Shown here piece after piece: positions 54,739 through 63,769 of a DNA stretch of 64,000 bases. The notes beneath the pieces were generated by a model that did not search any database, was not told the origin of the DNA, and was given only the letters and a program-made list of their open reading frames with translations. The number at the start of each line of letters is the position of its first letter. Within the stretch, counting starts at the first letter, position 1. The DNA comes from Rhizobiales bacterium Ga0077537 (GTDB lineage Bacteria; Pseudomonadota; Alphaproteobacteria; Rhizobiales; Hyphomicrobiaceae), in assembly GCA_001464955.1 (NCBI GenBank), contig LNEM01000009.1, positions 248,001 to 312,000 on the forward strand, given 5' to 3'. Made by a program: the position numbers and the translations under genes.

Positions 54739-55528
54739 GATCCATCCGACGGCGATCGTCGAGGATGGCGCGAAGATCGGGGACGGGGCGGTCATCGGCC
54801 CGTATTCGATGATCGGGCCGCATGTCGAGATCGGGGAAGGCTGCCGGCTCATTTCGCACGTGGTCGTGGCCGGCCGGACAACCATCGGGGCGCGCACGCG
54901 GATCTTTCCGTTCGCCTCGCTCGGGCACGAGCCGCAGGACCTCAAGTTCAAGGGTGAGATCTCGACGCTCAGCATCGGCGCAGACTGCCTGATCCGGGAA
55001 GGGGTGACGATGAACCCCGGCACGGAAGGTGGCGGCCTCGTGACGTCGGTCGGCGATCGCTGCGCGTTCCTCGCCAACAGCCATGTCGGGCACGATTGCC
55101 GCGTCGGCAACAACGTCATCTTCTCGAACAACGCCATGGTGGCCGGACACTGCACCATCGGTGATTTCGTGATCATCGGCGGGGGGGCGGGCGTCATCCA
55201 GTTCGCGCGGCTCGGGGCGCACTCCTTTGTCGGCGGAATGTCGGCGGTCGAAAACGATCTCATTCCGTTCGGCATGGCGCTCGGCAATCGGGCCTATCTC
55301 TCGGGCCTCAACATCATCGGACTGCAGCGGCGCGGCTTCCCGCGCGAGGGGATCCACAGCCTGCGCCGCGCCTACCGCCTGCTCTTTGCGGACGAAGGTA
55401 CGCTCGGCGAGCGGGTGGCCGATGTCGCCATCGAGTTCAGCGACAACGCGATCGTGCAAGAAATCGTCGCTTTCATCCGCGAGGGCGGCAAGCGGTCGAT
55501 CTGCACCCCGCGCGAAGGTCATGACTGA
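54725..55528 (+). CDS. lpxA: UDP-N-acetylglucosamine O-acyltransferase
   Basis: First enzyme of lipid A synthesis. 267 aa: hexapeptide beta-helix from residue 1 ([32 protein letters not shown]) to about 190, with the catalytic His in [32 protein letters not shown], then a helical C-terminal domain ([27 protein letters not shown]). It overlaps fabZ by 14 bp and lpxI by 8 bp. Confidence 0.97.
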   Translation: MSKPEIHPTAIVEDGAKIGDGAVIGPYSMIGPHVEIGEGCRLISHVVVAGRTTIGARTRIFPFASLGHEPQDLKFKGEISTLSIGADCLIREGVTMNPGTEGGGLVTSVGDRCAFLANSHVGHDCRVGNNVIFSNNAMVAGHCTIGDFVIIGGGAGVIQFARLGAHSFVGGMSAVENDLIPFGMALGNRAYLSGLNIIGLQRRGFPREGIHSLRRAYRLLFADEGTLGERVADVAIEFSDNAIVQEIVAFIREGGKRSICTPREGHD

Positions 55529-56840
55529 CGGGCGGGCTCCGGACGGTATCCTCCGTCCGCTCGGTATTCTCGCCGCCGAGGGCGTGCTTCCCATCGAGGT
55601 TGCCGAGGCGGCGCGCGCGCGCGGGCGGCCCGTGCACATCGTGGCGCTCACGGGCTTCGCCGGACGTGATGTCGAAGCGTTCCCGCACGAGTGGGTCAGT
55701 CTCGGCCAGGTGGGACGCATCCTCGGCAGCTTCCGGGGCGCGGGCTGTGACGAGATGGTCATCGCGGGCGCCATGCAGCGGCCCGATCTGCTGCAGCTCA
55801 GGATCGACTGGGGGTTCGTGCGCCATCTGCCGACCGTGCTCGCGCTCACGCGTGGCGGGGACGACAGTGTGCTCAGGCGAGTCGTTCGGTTCTTCGAGGG
55901 CCAGGGGCTCAAGGTCGTCGGGGCGGGAGAGGTTGCGCCAAAACTGCTCGCGGCGGCCGGTCCGGCCACGCGACGGTCGCCGACGGATGCGGAGATGAGC
56001 TGGATCGCCGCCGCGCGCGAACTGGTGGCGGCGCTCGGCCGCTTCGACATCGGGCAGGCCGTCGTCGTCGGACCAGCAGGTGTGGTCAGCGTCGAGGGGG
56101 TTCGCGGCACCGATGCCATGCTGCGCGATCTCGGCACGGACGGCCTCCTGTCCGGGCGTGGCCGAGGCGGGGTGCTGGTGAAGCTGCCGAAGCCCGGCCA
56201 GGAGATGCGGATCGATCTGCCGACGATCGGTCGTGAGACCGTGGCGCGGGCGATCGAGGCCGGTCTCGTCGGGATCGCGGTCGCTGACGGCGGTACGATC
56301 GTGCTCGATCGCGACGGCGTGCTCGACGATGCGAACCAGGCCGGCATCTTCGTCTACGGGGCGACGATGCCCGACAGTGCTGCGGCCATCGAAGCCTCAC
56401 CTGCGGCCTCGATGCCGCACATGGAACTGGTCGGTCGCCGCGCGCCGACCCCGGCGGATCGTGCCGATGGCGCCATCGGGCGGCAGGTCGTCCGGGTGCT
56501 GGCGGCGCACCAGGCCGGGATCGCGGCGCTCGTCGAGCGGGAGCATGTGCTCGCCGTCTTCGACCGTCAGACACTCAGCCAGAGATTGGCCGCGCATCTG
56601 CCGTCGCGCGGGTGGGGACGGCGGCGGCTCGGTGCGCGGCTCGGGGTGCTGGTCGTCGATTGTGGCACCGAGAGCCCGGAAGCACTTCTCGATGCGGACC
56701 TCTTTCGCGCTGCCATGACGGCGGGGCTCGCCGGCGTCGTCGTCTCGGCGCCGATTGCAGCCGGTGAAGCCCGTGGTCAGGTGACGGCGTGGGCCGACGA
56801 AGCGGGGGTCTTCCTCATGTGTCCGAAGGTGGATGCGTGA
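55521..56840 (+). CDS. lpxI: UDP-2,3-diacylglucosamine pyrophosphatase LpxI with C-terminal extension
   Basis: Hydrolyses UDP-2,3-diacylglucosamine to lipid X and UMP in lipid A synthesis; replaces LpxH in this class. The LpxI (DUF1009) core is residues 10-280: LGILAAEGVLPIEVAEAARARG, VIAGAMQRPDL, SVEGVRGTDAML (catalytic-region Glu) and KPGQEMRIDLPTIGRET (Asp). Typical LpxI is about 275 aa; this one is 439. Residues 281-439 are extra, and within them DADLFRAAMTAGLAGVVVSA...WADEAGVFLM parallels the core's PTIGRETVARAIEAGLVGIAVA...ANQAGIFVYG, so the tail may be a decayed second C-terminal domain. The start ATG 55521 overlaps lpxA. Confidence 0.93.
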   Translation: MTDGRAPDGILRPLGILAAEGVLPIEVAEAARARGRPVHIVALTGFAGRDVEAFPHEWVSLGQVGRILGSFRGAGCDEMVIAGAMQRPDLLQLRIDWGFVRHLPTVLALTRGGDDSVLRRVVRFFEGQGLKVVGAGEVAPKLLAAAGPATRRSPTDAEMSWIAAARELVAALGRFDIGQAVVVGPAGVVSVEGVRGTDAMLRDLGTDGLLSGRGRGGVLVKLPKPGQEMRIDLPTIGRETVARAIEAGLVGIAVADGGTIVLDRDGVLDDANQAGIFVYGATMPDSAAAIEASPAASMPHMELVGRRAPTPADRADGAIGRQVVRVLAAHQAGIAALVEREHVLAVFDRQTLSQRLAAHLPSRGWGRRRLGARLGVLVVDCGTESPEALLDADLFRAAMTAGLAGVVVSAPIAAGEARGQVTAWADEAGVFLMCPKVDA

Positions 56841-56842
56841 CC

Positions 56843-58030
56843 ATGGCGGCGCGCAGCGATCACGCCTTGCGGGTATTCATCGTCGCCGGCGAGCACTCGG
56901 GCGATGCGCTCGGCGGCAAGCTCATGGCGGCGCTGCGGCGGATCGTGCCACGGCCGGTGCGTTTTGCCGGGGTCGGTGGCGAGGCCATGCAGGCGGAAGG
57001 GTTTGCGTCGCTGTTTCCGCTCTCGGACGTCGCGGTAATGGGGCCGGTCGCGATCCTCAAGGCGCTGCCGCGGCTCTACCGGCGCGTCACGGATGCGGCG
57101 CGTGCGGGAATTGCGTTCCGGCCGCATGTGGTGGTGATCGTCGACAGTCCGGAGTTCACGCACCCGATCGCGCGCCGGATACGGAAGGCGATGCCGGACG
57201 TCGCCATCATCGACTACGTGTCGCCGAGCGTGTGGGCCTGGCGGCCGGGTCGGGCGGCGCGCATGCGGGCCTACGTCGATCACGTCATGGCAATCCTGCC
57301 GTTCGAGCCCGAAGTGCATGCACGGCTCGGCGGGCCGGCGTGCACCTACGTCGGCCATCCGCTGATCGAGCAATTGCCGCTCCTTGCCGGGGCCGACCCA
57401 AAGCCGCTCATCGATAGTCTCGCGATCGGCGAGGGGGGGCCGATCCTCGTCGTCCTTCCCGGAAGCCGGCGATCGGAGGTCGAGCGTCTGATGGGGCCGT
57501 TCGGGCAGGCCGTCGATGACGTCAGGGCGCGGCTGGGCGCGCTCTCGGTCATCATCCCGACCGTCGAGAGTGTGCGGCCGCTCGTGGAGGCAGAGGGCCG
57601 GCGCTGGTCGGTCAAGCCGCACATCGTCAGCGGCGAGGCGGCGAAGCATCAGGCATTCCGGGCGGCTCGTGCCGCGCTGGCGGCGTCGGGCACCGTGACG
57701 CTCGAACTCGCGCTCGCCGGGACGCCGATGGTCGTCGCGTACAGGGTCGACGGGATCGCCGCGCACCTGCAGTTCCTCGTCAAGACGCCGCACTTCGCGC
57801 TCTCGAACCTCGTGCTCGCGCGCCGGGCGTTCCCCGAACTCATGCAGGACGACTGCACACCTTCGAAGCTCGCCGATACGCTGGTCGCGGTGATCGAGGA
57901 CGGTCCGGTTCGCGTTGCGCAACTTGCAGCGCTCGGCGAGGTGCCGGGGCGCATGGTGCTCGAGGCCGGCGCGCCGAGCGAGGCGGCGGCGCGGATCGTC
58001 GCGGAGTATGCGCTCGGCCGCCCCGGATGA
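56843..58030 (+). CDS. lpxB: lipid-A-disaccharide synthase
   Basis: Glycosyltransferase joining lipid X and UDP-diacylglucosamine into the lipid A disaccharide. 395 aa. Motifs: FIVAGEHSGDALGGKLMAAL, GVGGEAMQAEGF, IVDSPEFTHPIARRIRKA, DYVSPSVWAWRPGRAARM, LVVLPGSRRSEVERLMGPF and SGTVTLELALAGTPMVVAYRV. ATG 56843 lies two codons after a GTG (56837) that overlaps the lpxI stop; either could be used. It is the last gene of the cluster, closed by a hairpin at 58063. Confidence 0.96.
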   Translation: MAARSDHALRVFIVAGEHSGDALGGKLMAALRRIVPRPVRFAGVGGEAMQAEGFASLFPLSDVAVMGPVAILKALPRLYRRVTDAARAGIAFRPHVVVIVDSPEFTHPIARRIRKAMPDVAIIDYVSPSVWAWRPGRAARMRAYVDHVMAILPFEPEVHARLGGPACTYVGHPLIEQLPLLAGADPKPLIDSLAIGEGGPILVVLPGSRRSEVERLMGPFGQAVDDVRARLGALSVIIPTVESVRPLVEAEGRRWSVKPHIVSGEAAKHQAFRAARAALAASGTVTLELALAGTPMVVAYRVDGIAAHLQFLVKTPHFALSNLVLARRAFPELMQDDCTPSKLADTLVAVIEDGPVRVAQLAALGEVPGRMVLEAGAPSEAAARIVAEYALGRPG

Positions 58031-58062
58031 GCCGCCAAAGAGGCCACGGTCGCAGAATATTT

Positions 58063-58093
58063 ACCGAGCGGGGCCCCCTGGGGGGCGCTCGGT
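58063..58093 (+). terminator. hairpin terminator after lpxB
   Basis: ACCGAGCG (58063-58070) pairs perfectly with CGCTCGGT (58086-58093). The loop region can form a further C4/G4 stem. CTTTACA follows. It stands 32 bases after the lpxB stop and ends the cluster begun at rpsB. Confidence 0.75.
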
Positions 58094-58180
58094 CTTTACA
58101 GGGGGGGGAAGTGGCCCTAATTGCAGTGGCCTTGCTTGCGAAATGCTCCCCAAATCGCACCGCCCCGGAGGTTTCATGAG

Positions 58181-59359
58181 ATGGCGAAACTCGACACGTT
58201 CAAATCTGCCAACGAGATGATCGAGGCCCGCCGGCCCGAGCAGCCGGTGATCGGCTTCCGGCCGCATGCGGCTGGCCAGGCGGCACGATGGTTCCTCGAG
58301 AATTTCCAGGGCGATGTCGCCTACGCCTACAAGGCGAACAGCAACGTGTTCCTGCTCGGCGCACTCTACGGCGCCGGGATTCGACATTTCGACGTGGCTT
58401 CGCTGCCCGAACTCGAGGACGCGAAGACCATTCCGGACGTGCAGTTCCATTTCATGCATCCGGTAAAGTCGCGGCATGCGATCCGGCGGGCGTTCAGCCT
58501 CGGCTGCCGCTCGTTCTCGCTCGACAGCGAGGACGAGCTCGCCAAGATCCTGCACGAGACGAAGGGCGCCAAGGACCTCGTGCTGTGGGTCCGGATCGCC
58601 GTGCCGGCGAAGAACAGCCGGGTGCCGCTCGAGCGGAAGTTCGGCATCACGGGGACGAAGGCCGCCCGACTGCTCGTCAAGACGCGGCAGGTGGCGAAGG
58701 AACTCGGCATCACGTTCCACGTCGGGTCGCAGACGGTGACGCCGGATGCCTACGGCTCGGCGCTGGAGGAAGTGGGCCGGCTCATCGTGAAGGCGGGCGT
58801 GCTCGTCAACCGGATCGATGTCGGCGGCGGGTTTCCGTCGCGCTACACGAACGAGCAGCCGACGCCGCTCGTCGAGTTCATGCGCGTGATCCACGACGGC
58901 GTCGACCGGTTGCCGGTCGCCGACGGCTGCCGGATCATGTGCGAGCCGGGTCGCGCGCTGGTCGCGGAGGCCGAGAGCCTGGTCGTGCGCGTCGATGCGC
59001 GGCGCGGGAACGATCTCTTCATCAACGACGGCAGCTACGGCATGCTGTTCGATGCCGCACATCTCGGGTTCGTGTTCCCGGTACGGCTCGTCGGCCGGAC
59101 GGTGCCGGAGCCCAATGTGCTGAAGCCGTTCGAGCTGTGGGGACCGACCTGCGATTCGATCGACCACATGAAGGGGCCGTTCCTGCTGCCCGACGCCATC
59201 CGGGAAGGCGACTACATCGAGATCGGCAATACCGGCGCCTACGCGCGCGCCATCGCCGGCCGGTTCAACGGCTATGGCGAGTACGACGAGGTCATCTTCC
59301 AGGACCCGCCGATGTACTCGATGTACGGCACGCAGCTCCGGAGCGGGGCAGCAGCCTGA
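58181..59359 (+). CDS. type III PLP-dependent ornithine/lysine-type decarboxylase
   Basis: Alanine-racemase-fold basic amino acid decarboxylase, 392 aa. The PLP lysine is in VAYAYKANSN. His/Gly phosphate-binding motifs include FHVGSQ and IDVGGGFPSRYT, and MCEPGRALVAEAE precedes the active-site WGPTCDSIDHM with the catalytic Cys. It probably makes putrescine from ornithine (and perhaps cadaverine from lysine), as in other alphaproteobacterial enzymes of this type. ATG 58181 has GGAGG about nine bases upstream. An agmatinase-like gene follows behind a hairpin. Confidence 0.9.
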   Translation: MAKLDTFKSANEMIEARRPEQPVIGFRPHAAGQAARWFLENFQGDVAYAYKANSNVFLLGALYGAGIRHFDVASLPELEDAKTIPDVQFHFMHPVKSRHAIRRAFSLGCRSFSLDSEDELAKILHETKGAKDLVLWVRIAVPAKNSRVPLERKFGITGTKAARLLVKTRQVAKELGITFHVGSQTVTPDAYGSALEEVGRLIVKAGVLVNRIDVGGGFPSRYTNEQPTPLVEFMRVIHDGVDRLPVADGCRIMCEPGRALVAEAESLVVRVDARRGNDLFINDGSYGMLFDAAHLGFVFPVRLVGRTVPEPNVLKPFELWGPTCDSIDHMKGPFLLPDAIREGDYIEIGNTGAYARAIAGRFNGYGEYDEVIFQDPPMYSMYGTQLRSGAAA

Positions 59360-59376
59360 TCGCGTCTTCTCATTTC

Positions 59377-59409
59377 CGGCGGGCGTGTGCGTTCGGCATG
59401 CGCCCGCCG
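59377..59409 (+). terminator. hairpin terminator after the decarboxylase gene
   Basis: CGGCGGGCG (59377-59385) pairs with CGCCCGCCG (59401-59409) across a 15-base loop and is followed by TTTGCTTGTC. It stands 17 bases after the stop codon, making separate expression of the next gene likely, although that gene starts only 27 bases later. Confidence 0.65.
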
Positions 59410-59435
59410 TTTGCTTGTCTGGTGTGGAGCCCCGC

Positions 59436-60350
59436 ATGACCGGCGTGACGTTCGACTATCTTCCCGGCGAGGCGAGTTTTCTGGATCCGCTGAGGCTCGA
59501 CGCCGGGCAGCCGGATGGGGCGCGCGCCGTGGTCATTCCGTTTGGTCTCGAGGCCTCGGTCAGCTACGGCGGCGGGACAAAGGATGGCCCGATGGCCATC
59601 ATCGAGGCGTCGCATCAGCTCGAACTCTTCGATGAAGAACTGTGGCGGGAAGCCTATCGCGACTATGGCGTCGCGGCGCTGAGGCAGCCCGCTATCCCTG
59701 AGCGGATCGAGGACGCGCTGGCGCTGCTCGATAGAACGGTCGGCGCGGTGCTCGACGCCGGTCGGTTCCCGTTCGTGCTCGGCGGCGAGCATTCGCTGAC
59801 GGCTGGTGCGATTCGTCCATTCGTCCAGCGCTACCCGGATCTCGTCGTGCTGCAGTTCGATGCCCATGCCGATCTCCGCGACGGTTATCTCGGCGAGCAC
59901 TTCAGTCATGCCGCCGCCATGCGCCGGGTGCTCGACCATCCGGGCGTGTCGATGGTGCAGGTCGGGATTCGCGCGCTGTCGCAGCCGGAAGCGGAGTTCT
60001 ACGACGCCAACCGGCACCGGGTCGCCATGCATCTCGCTGTCGACCGGCCGCGCTGGGATATCGAGGCCATGCTGGCGCCGCTCGCCGGCAAGCCCGTTTA
60101 CGTCACGGTCGATATCGATGCGCTCGACGGCTCGGTGATGCCCGCGACCGGTACGCCGACGCCCGGGGGCATGACCTATCCGGATCTTCTCGCCATCCTG
60201 AAGCGGGCGGCCGAGGTCGGACGGATCGTCGGCATGGACATGGTGGAGTTCGCGCCCATTCCGGGGTTCCACGCCTACGACGCATTGGCGGCGCATCTCG
60301 CGGCGAAGATGCTCAACTACGCGCTTTCGGGAACGACGCGCCGGAGCTGA
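59436..60350 (+). CDS. speB: agmatinase/ureohydrolase family protein
   Basis: Binuclear manganese ureohydrolase, 304 aa. Metal-ligand motifs are complete: VLGGEHSLT (His), LQFDAHADLRDGY (Asp-x-His-x-Asp), FSHAAAMRR and TVDIDALDGSVMPATGTPTPGG (Asp-x-Asp). This places it with agmatinase (agmatine to putrescine and urea), though guanidinobutyrase or other guanidino-substrate hydrolases cannot be excluded. Its place after the ornithine-type decarboxylase supports polyamine metabolism. Start ATG 59436. Confidence 0.88.
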   Translation: MTGVTFDYLPGEASFLDPLRLDAGQPDGARAVVIPFGLEASVSYGGGTKDGPMAIIEASHQLELFDEELWREAYRDYGVAALRQPAIPERIEDALALLDRTVGAVLDAGRFPFVLGGEHSLTAGAIRPFVQRYPDLVVLQFDAHADLRDGYLGEHFSHAAAMRRVLDHPGVSMVQVGIRALSQPEAEFYDANRHRVAMHLAVDRPRWDIEAMLAPLAGKPVYVTVDIDALDGSVMPATGTPTPGGMTYPDLLAILKRAAEVGRIVGMDMVEFAPIPGFHAYDALAAHLAAKMLNYALSGTTRRS

Positions 60351-60365
60351 TCGAGGGCAGGGGGA

Positions 60366-61478
60366 ATGAGCATGCGGCGATTGCGTTCGGCGCTCGCGGG
60401 GGCGGTGCTCGGGGTGATGGCTGTGCCGGCGGCGGCTCAGGAGTTCTTTGACGCACCTCGCGCCATGACCATCGAGAAGGCGTGCGAGGCCTATGCGTCG
60501 TTCCGGCGGCAGGCCGAGCCGGAGACGGTCGCGCCCGGCGACGTCGTCGTCGCGCGCGGTACCAATCGCAAGACCGATCCGAGCCACGTCTTCGTCGAGA
60601 TCGGGGGACGCAGCAAGTGGCTGGAGATCGGCTGCGGGACGCTCGGGCCGGAGGACGCGTCGCTCGCCGACAAGGGGAAGGCGCGGCCCGGTAAAGCCGC
60701 GTCCGGCGCACCCTCGCAGTGCCTGCCGTTCTTCGACGAGAGCGACGCCACGGTGAAAGTCGGCAACGGCGTCGCAGACATCACGCCGAAGCCGCCCCGG
60801 CTCGACGCGTTCGATCGGGCGATCAACGCGACGTGCGGCGCGCCGGGCAAGGTCGTTGCCGCCGGGGAATTCAAGGCGATGATGCGGGCACACCCCGACG
60901 TGCTCGACCGGGTGCAGGCATTCACGGGCGGCAAGGTGTTCGCGGGGAAGGCGGCCGCGACGTCGCGCGAAGCGTATCTCGAAGACCTCACCGCGGCGTG
61001 GTTCGCGATCAAGGCGTTCGACCACATCTTCTGCGGCGAGCCGAACCCCGGGTCACAGGGCGGCAAGATCGGCGGGCTGCATTTCCATGGCCGCTATCTG
61101 CAACTCCAGGAGAGCGGCGACGCGTGCCGCATGGGCAATCACGCACAGAACGAGGTGCGTCCCGGCGTGATCTATACGACCGGCGTCATCATGAAGAACG
61201 CGAGCGGCCGCTTCGTCAGCGACGCGGTCAAGGGCTACGGGCTGACGCTCAGCGGCGAGGACCTCATCAAGGTCGTGACGCGAGCCTTCGCCGAGAACCC
61301 GGGTGAGGGGCCGGAGAGCGGCGGTTGCATCCTGCAGGTCGCCGACGACGGGCATACGTTCGCGACGGTCTTTGTCCGACGCGCGACGGGCATCCGGACG
61401 TTCTATCCGGATGCTACTCCGAATGGTCCGCGCGACCGCAGAAACCCACCGTGCCGTGCGGCGGTGACGCTTCCTTGA
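60366..61478 (+). CDS. secreted EndoU-like nuclease domain protein
   Basis: 370 aa. Signal peptide 1-24 (ending PAAAQE). Residues 210-360 resemble the EndoU ribonuclease fold: AFDHIFCGEPNPGSQGG, then GGLHFHGRYLQLQESG (candidate catalytic histidines 220, 239 and 241) and a C-terminal beta region ending HTFATVFVRRATGIRTFYPDA. The N-terminal half (30-160), with SRKWLEIGCGTLG-like sequence (here SKWLEIGCG) and several Cys, is not recognised. EndoU domains act on RNA and occur as toxins and secreted nucleases. No immunity gene is evident next to it. The assignment is by motif only. Confidence 0.6.
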   Translation: MSMRRLRSALAGAVLGVMAVPAAAQEFFDAPRAMTIEKACEAYASFRRQAEPETVAPGDVVVARGTNRKTDPSHVFVEIGGRSKWLEIGCGTLGPEDASLADKGKARPGKAASGAPSQCLPFFDESDATVKVGNGVADITPKPPRLDAFDRAINATCGAPGKVVAAGEFKAMMRAHPDVLDRVQAFTGGKVFAGKAAATSREAYLEDLTAAWFAIKAFDHIFCGEPNPGSQGGKIGGLHFHGRYLQLQESGDACRMGNHAQNEVRPGVIYTTGVIMKNASGRFVSDAVKGYGLTLSGEDLIKVVTRAFAENPGEGPESGGCILQVADDGHTFATVFVRRATGIRTFYPDATPNGPRDRRNPPCRAAVTLP

Positions 61479-61485
61479 AGCGGTG

Positions 61486-62790
61486 CTAAAGGCGGACGCT
61501 GTCGCGCAACGCGTCGCGCGCACCCGTCGTTGTCGAAAGGCGAAGCTGCGCGATCAGGCCCGCGCCGGCCATCACGGCGCCATTGAGCAGCAGAGCCGTC
61601 CCGAGGCCGAGGTGCGTGCCCAGCCAGCCGGTGGCGAGGCTGCCGAGCGGGGTCATGCCGAGAAAGAACGTCATGTAGAGGCCGATGACGCGGCCGCGCC
61701 AACTGTCCTCGACGGACTGCTGCAGGAGCGTGTTGGTCGACACCGACGTCGTGAGCACGAAGGCGCCGACGACGGCGAGCAGCGGCAGCGACAGCCAGAG
61801 CGTACGAGACTGGCTGAAGCCCATCAGTGCGAGGCCGGCGAGGATCGGCGCAACCTGGACCAGATGCAGTTGCAGCCGGGGACTGCGCTGCATCGAAAGG
61901 AGCAGTGCCGCGGTCAGGGCGCCGGCGCCGGACGCGCTCAGCAGGATGCCGACGAGGGTCGCCTCGCCACCGAAGAAGGCGACCGCGACCGACGGCATCA
62001 TCTGGTTGAGGGGGAGCGCGCAGAGCGCTACGGCCGAGGCCGAGGGGAGCAGGTAGCGCGCCGTCGGGATGGACGCGAGGCGGGCAATGGTGGCGCGAAA
62101 CGGCAGCCCGCCTTGCGCCGACTTCAGCGACAGGGCCTGCGTCTCGGGAAGGCGCATCGCGACGAGCGCCGCCAGTATTCCGATGAAGCTGACGGCATTG
62201 GCCGCAAAGCAGACGCCCTCGGAGAACTTGGATAGCAGCATGCCCGCAATGGCGGGCCCGATCATGCGGCCGGTGTTGAAGAGCACCGAGTTGAAGCCGA
62301 TGGCGCTCGGCAGCAGCGCGCGGTCCTCGACGATTGCCCCGAGCAGCGACTGTCGGGTCGGGGCTTCCCAGGCGTTGCCGATGCCGATCAGTACGGCGAG
62401 CGCCAGGTAGAACTCGATGCGCTCGACGCCGAGCAGCGCCAGGGTGGCCAGCGCGGCGGCCAGCGTGGCGAGCCAGATGTTGATCACGATCAGCAACGTG
62501 GAGCGCGGCAGGCGGTCGATCAGGATGCCGGCGACCGGCGCGATGAAGAGGTGGGGGATCTGGAGCAGGAAACCCGTCAGGCCCAGGAGAAAGACGGAGC
62601 CCGTGATGCGGTAGACGAGCCAGGCGAGAGCCACCTGCTGGATCCAGCTTCCGATCACCGAGAGCGCCTGTCCGGCGGCGAAGAGCCGGAAGCGGGGCTT
62701 GGCGAAGGCCGGCGGCAGGTAGTCGGCGAACGAACGTCTTGGAGGCGGCGTCGGCTCACCGGCGGTCAGATCGGATCGGTCTCGGTTCAC
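61486..62790 (-). CDS. MFS exporter (MFS_3/EntS-like)
   Basis: 434 aa from GTG 62790; an in-frame ATG at 62904 would add 38 Arg-rich residues. 12 hydrophobic segments. Characteristic of the MFS_3 group are RLFAAGQALSVIGSWIQQVALAWLVYRITGS at helix 1, PVAGILIDRLPRSTLL, GNAWEAPTRQSLLGAIV and LQQSVEDSWRGRVIGLYMTFF. Relatives export siderophores (EntS) or drugs. No siderophore genes are nearby. It is convergent with the EndoU-like gene, eight bases apart. Confidence 0.85.
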   Translation of the reverse strand: MNRDRSDLTAGEPTPPPRRSFADYLPPAFAKPRFRLFAAGQALSVIGSWIQQVALAWLVYRITGSVFLLGLTGFLLQIPHLFIAPVAGILIDRLPRSTLLIVINIWLATLAAALATLALLGVERIEFYLALAVLIGIGNAWEAPTRQSLLGAIVEDRALLPSAIGFNSVLFNTGRMIGPAIAGMLLSKFSEGVCFAANAVSFIGILAALVAMRLPETQALSLKSAQGGLPFRATIARLASIPTARYLLPSASAVALCALPLNQMMPSVAVAFFGGEATLVGILLSASGAGALTAALLLSMQRSPRLQLHLVQVAPILAGLALMGFSQSRTLWLSLPLLAVVGAFVLTTSVSTNTLLQQSVEDSWRGRVIGLYMTFFLGMTPLGSLATGWLGTHLGLGTALLLNGAVMAGAGLIAQLRLSTTTGARDALRDSVRL

Positions 62791-63100
62791 GCGCGCCTCG
62801 GTTGGACGGGACGGCCATCGGAACTGGCCGGTGGACGTGAGTTTACATGCCGCCGGCTGCCGACCGCCAGCCCGTCGCCGGTCGAGGCGTGCCTTTTCCG
62901 CCACGCGGCGGGCTTATGCTCAGGGTCGATGTCTTCTGCGACCGGAACCGCGCTGATACTCTCGTCACGGGGTTGGCTGTGATGTGGCACTGAATGCGGG
63001 ATGAACGCGCTCTTTTGGTCCCGTTCATGCGCAGGTCCACATTCTGCCAAGCGAGGGAGGCTGAGGGCTCTGATCCCAGTTCGCCAGGAGGACCTCGTTC
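62791..63100. other. divergent intergenic region, MFS exporter / small secreted protein
   Basis: 310 bp. It contains the optional longer N-terminus of the MFS exporter and an AGGAGG ribosome-binding site for the gene at 63101. No operator, hairpin or repeat stood out. Confidence 0.4.
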
Positions 63101-63637
63101 ATGAAAGCGACGTTGGTGGCGGCCGCCGTGATGGCGGTTGCAGTGTCGGTGGGGAGCGTCACGGTGCGCGCCGCCGATCTCGATTATGACGACGTGCCGC
63201 CGCCGGACAGGCATTCGTCGGCCTATGAGGATCCGCGCTACCGTGATCTCTATGGTCCGGAGCCGCGGCGCGACTACCGGTTCGATCCGCGGCCGTTGCC
63301 GCCCGTGCCGCCGGCCTACGTCTACCGCGATCTGCCGCCACCGCACCGCGTCGGCGAGTGGGAACGTCGCCGCGACTGGCGCGAGCGGGAGGCCTGCGTG
63401 CCACGTCACGTGATCGAGCGCCGCCTCAGTGACGAAGGCTGGGGCGAGTTCCATGCGCTCGACCTCGGGCCGGGCGCGGCGCACGTCAATGCGCGCCGGC
63501 CGAACGGCGATCTCTACCGGCTGAAGGTCGATCGCTGCTCGGGCCTTCTGATCCGGGCCGATCTGGTCGAGCCCGCCCATGCCCGGCCTTATGCCTTCCG
63601 CGACGGGCCGCGGCGGTTCGAGCGGCCGATCTACTGA
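63101..63637 (+). CDS. secreted Pro/Arg/Tyr-rich protein of unknown function
   Basis: 178 aa. A signal peptide (1-24, ending VRAAD) is followed by a Pro/Asp/Arg/Tyr-rich disordered region (about 25-95) and a small C-terminal domain (about 95-160). In that domain ACVPRHVIERRLSDEGWGEFHALDLG and GDLYRLKVDRCSGLLIRAD contain two Cys. This layout, a low-complexity first half plus a PepSY/BON-sized beta-alpha domain, is common in rhizobial exported proteins without known function. A strong terminator follows. Confidence 0.7.
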   Translation: MKATLVAAAVMAVAVSVGSVTVRAADLDYDDVPPPDRHSSAYEDPRYRDLYGPEPRRDYRFDPRPLPPVPPAYVYRDLPPPHRVGEWERRRDWREREACVPRHVIERRLSDEGWGEFHALDLGPGAAHVNARRPNGDLYRLKVDRCSGLLIRADLVEPAHARPYAFRDGPRRFERPIY

Positions 63638-63655
63638 GGGCGTTCCGGCGAACAG

Positions 63656-63688
63656 GTCTGCCGGCCTGCGCGCATGCGGCCGGCAGAC
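63656..63688 (+). terminator. hairpin terminator after the secreted protein gene
   Basis: GTCTGCCGGCC (63656-63666) pairs perfectly with GGCCGGCAGAC (63678-63688), eleven base pairs around an 11-base loop that is itself palindromic, followed by GTTTGG. Confidence 0.75.
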
Positions 63689-63769
63689 GTTTGGCCTCCG
63701 ACGTTGCAGGTGACGCGGGGCAGCGATAGTCTCGCGCCGGGCATCAGTAGCAAGGCGAGGAGGCGTTAG

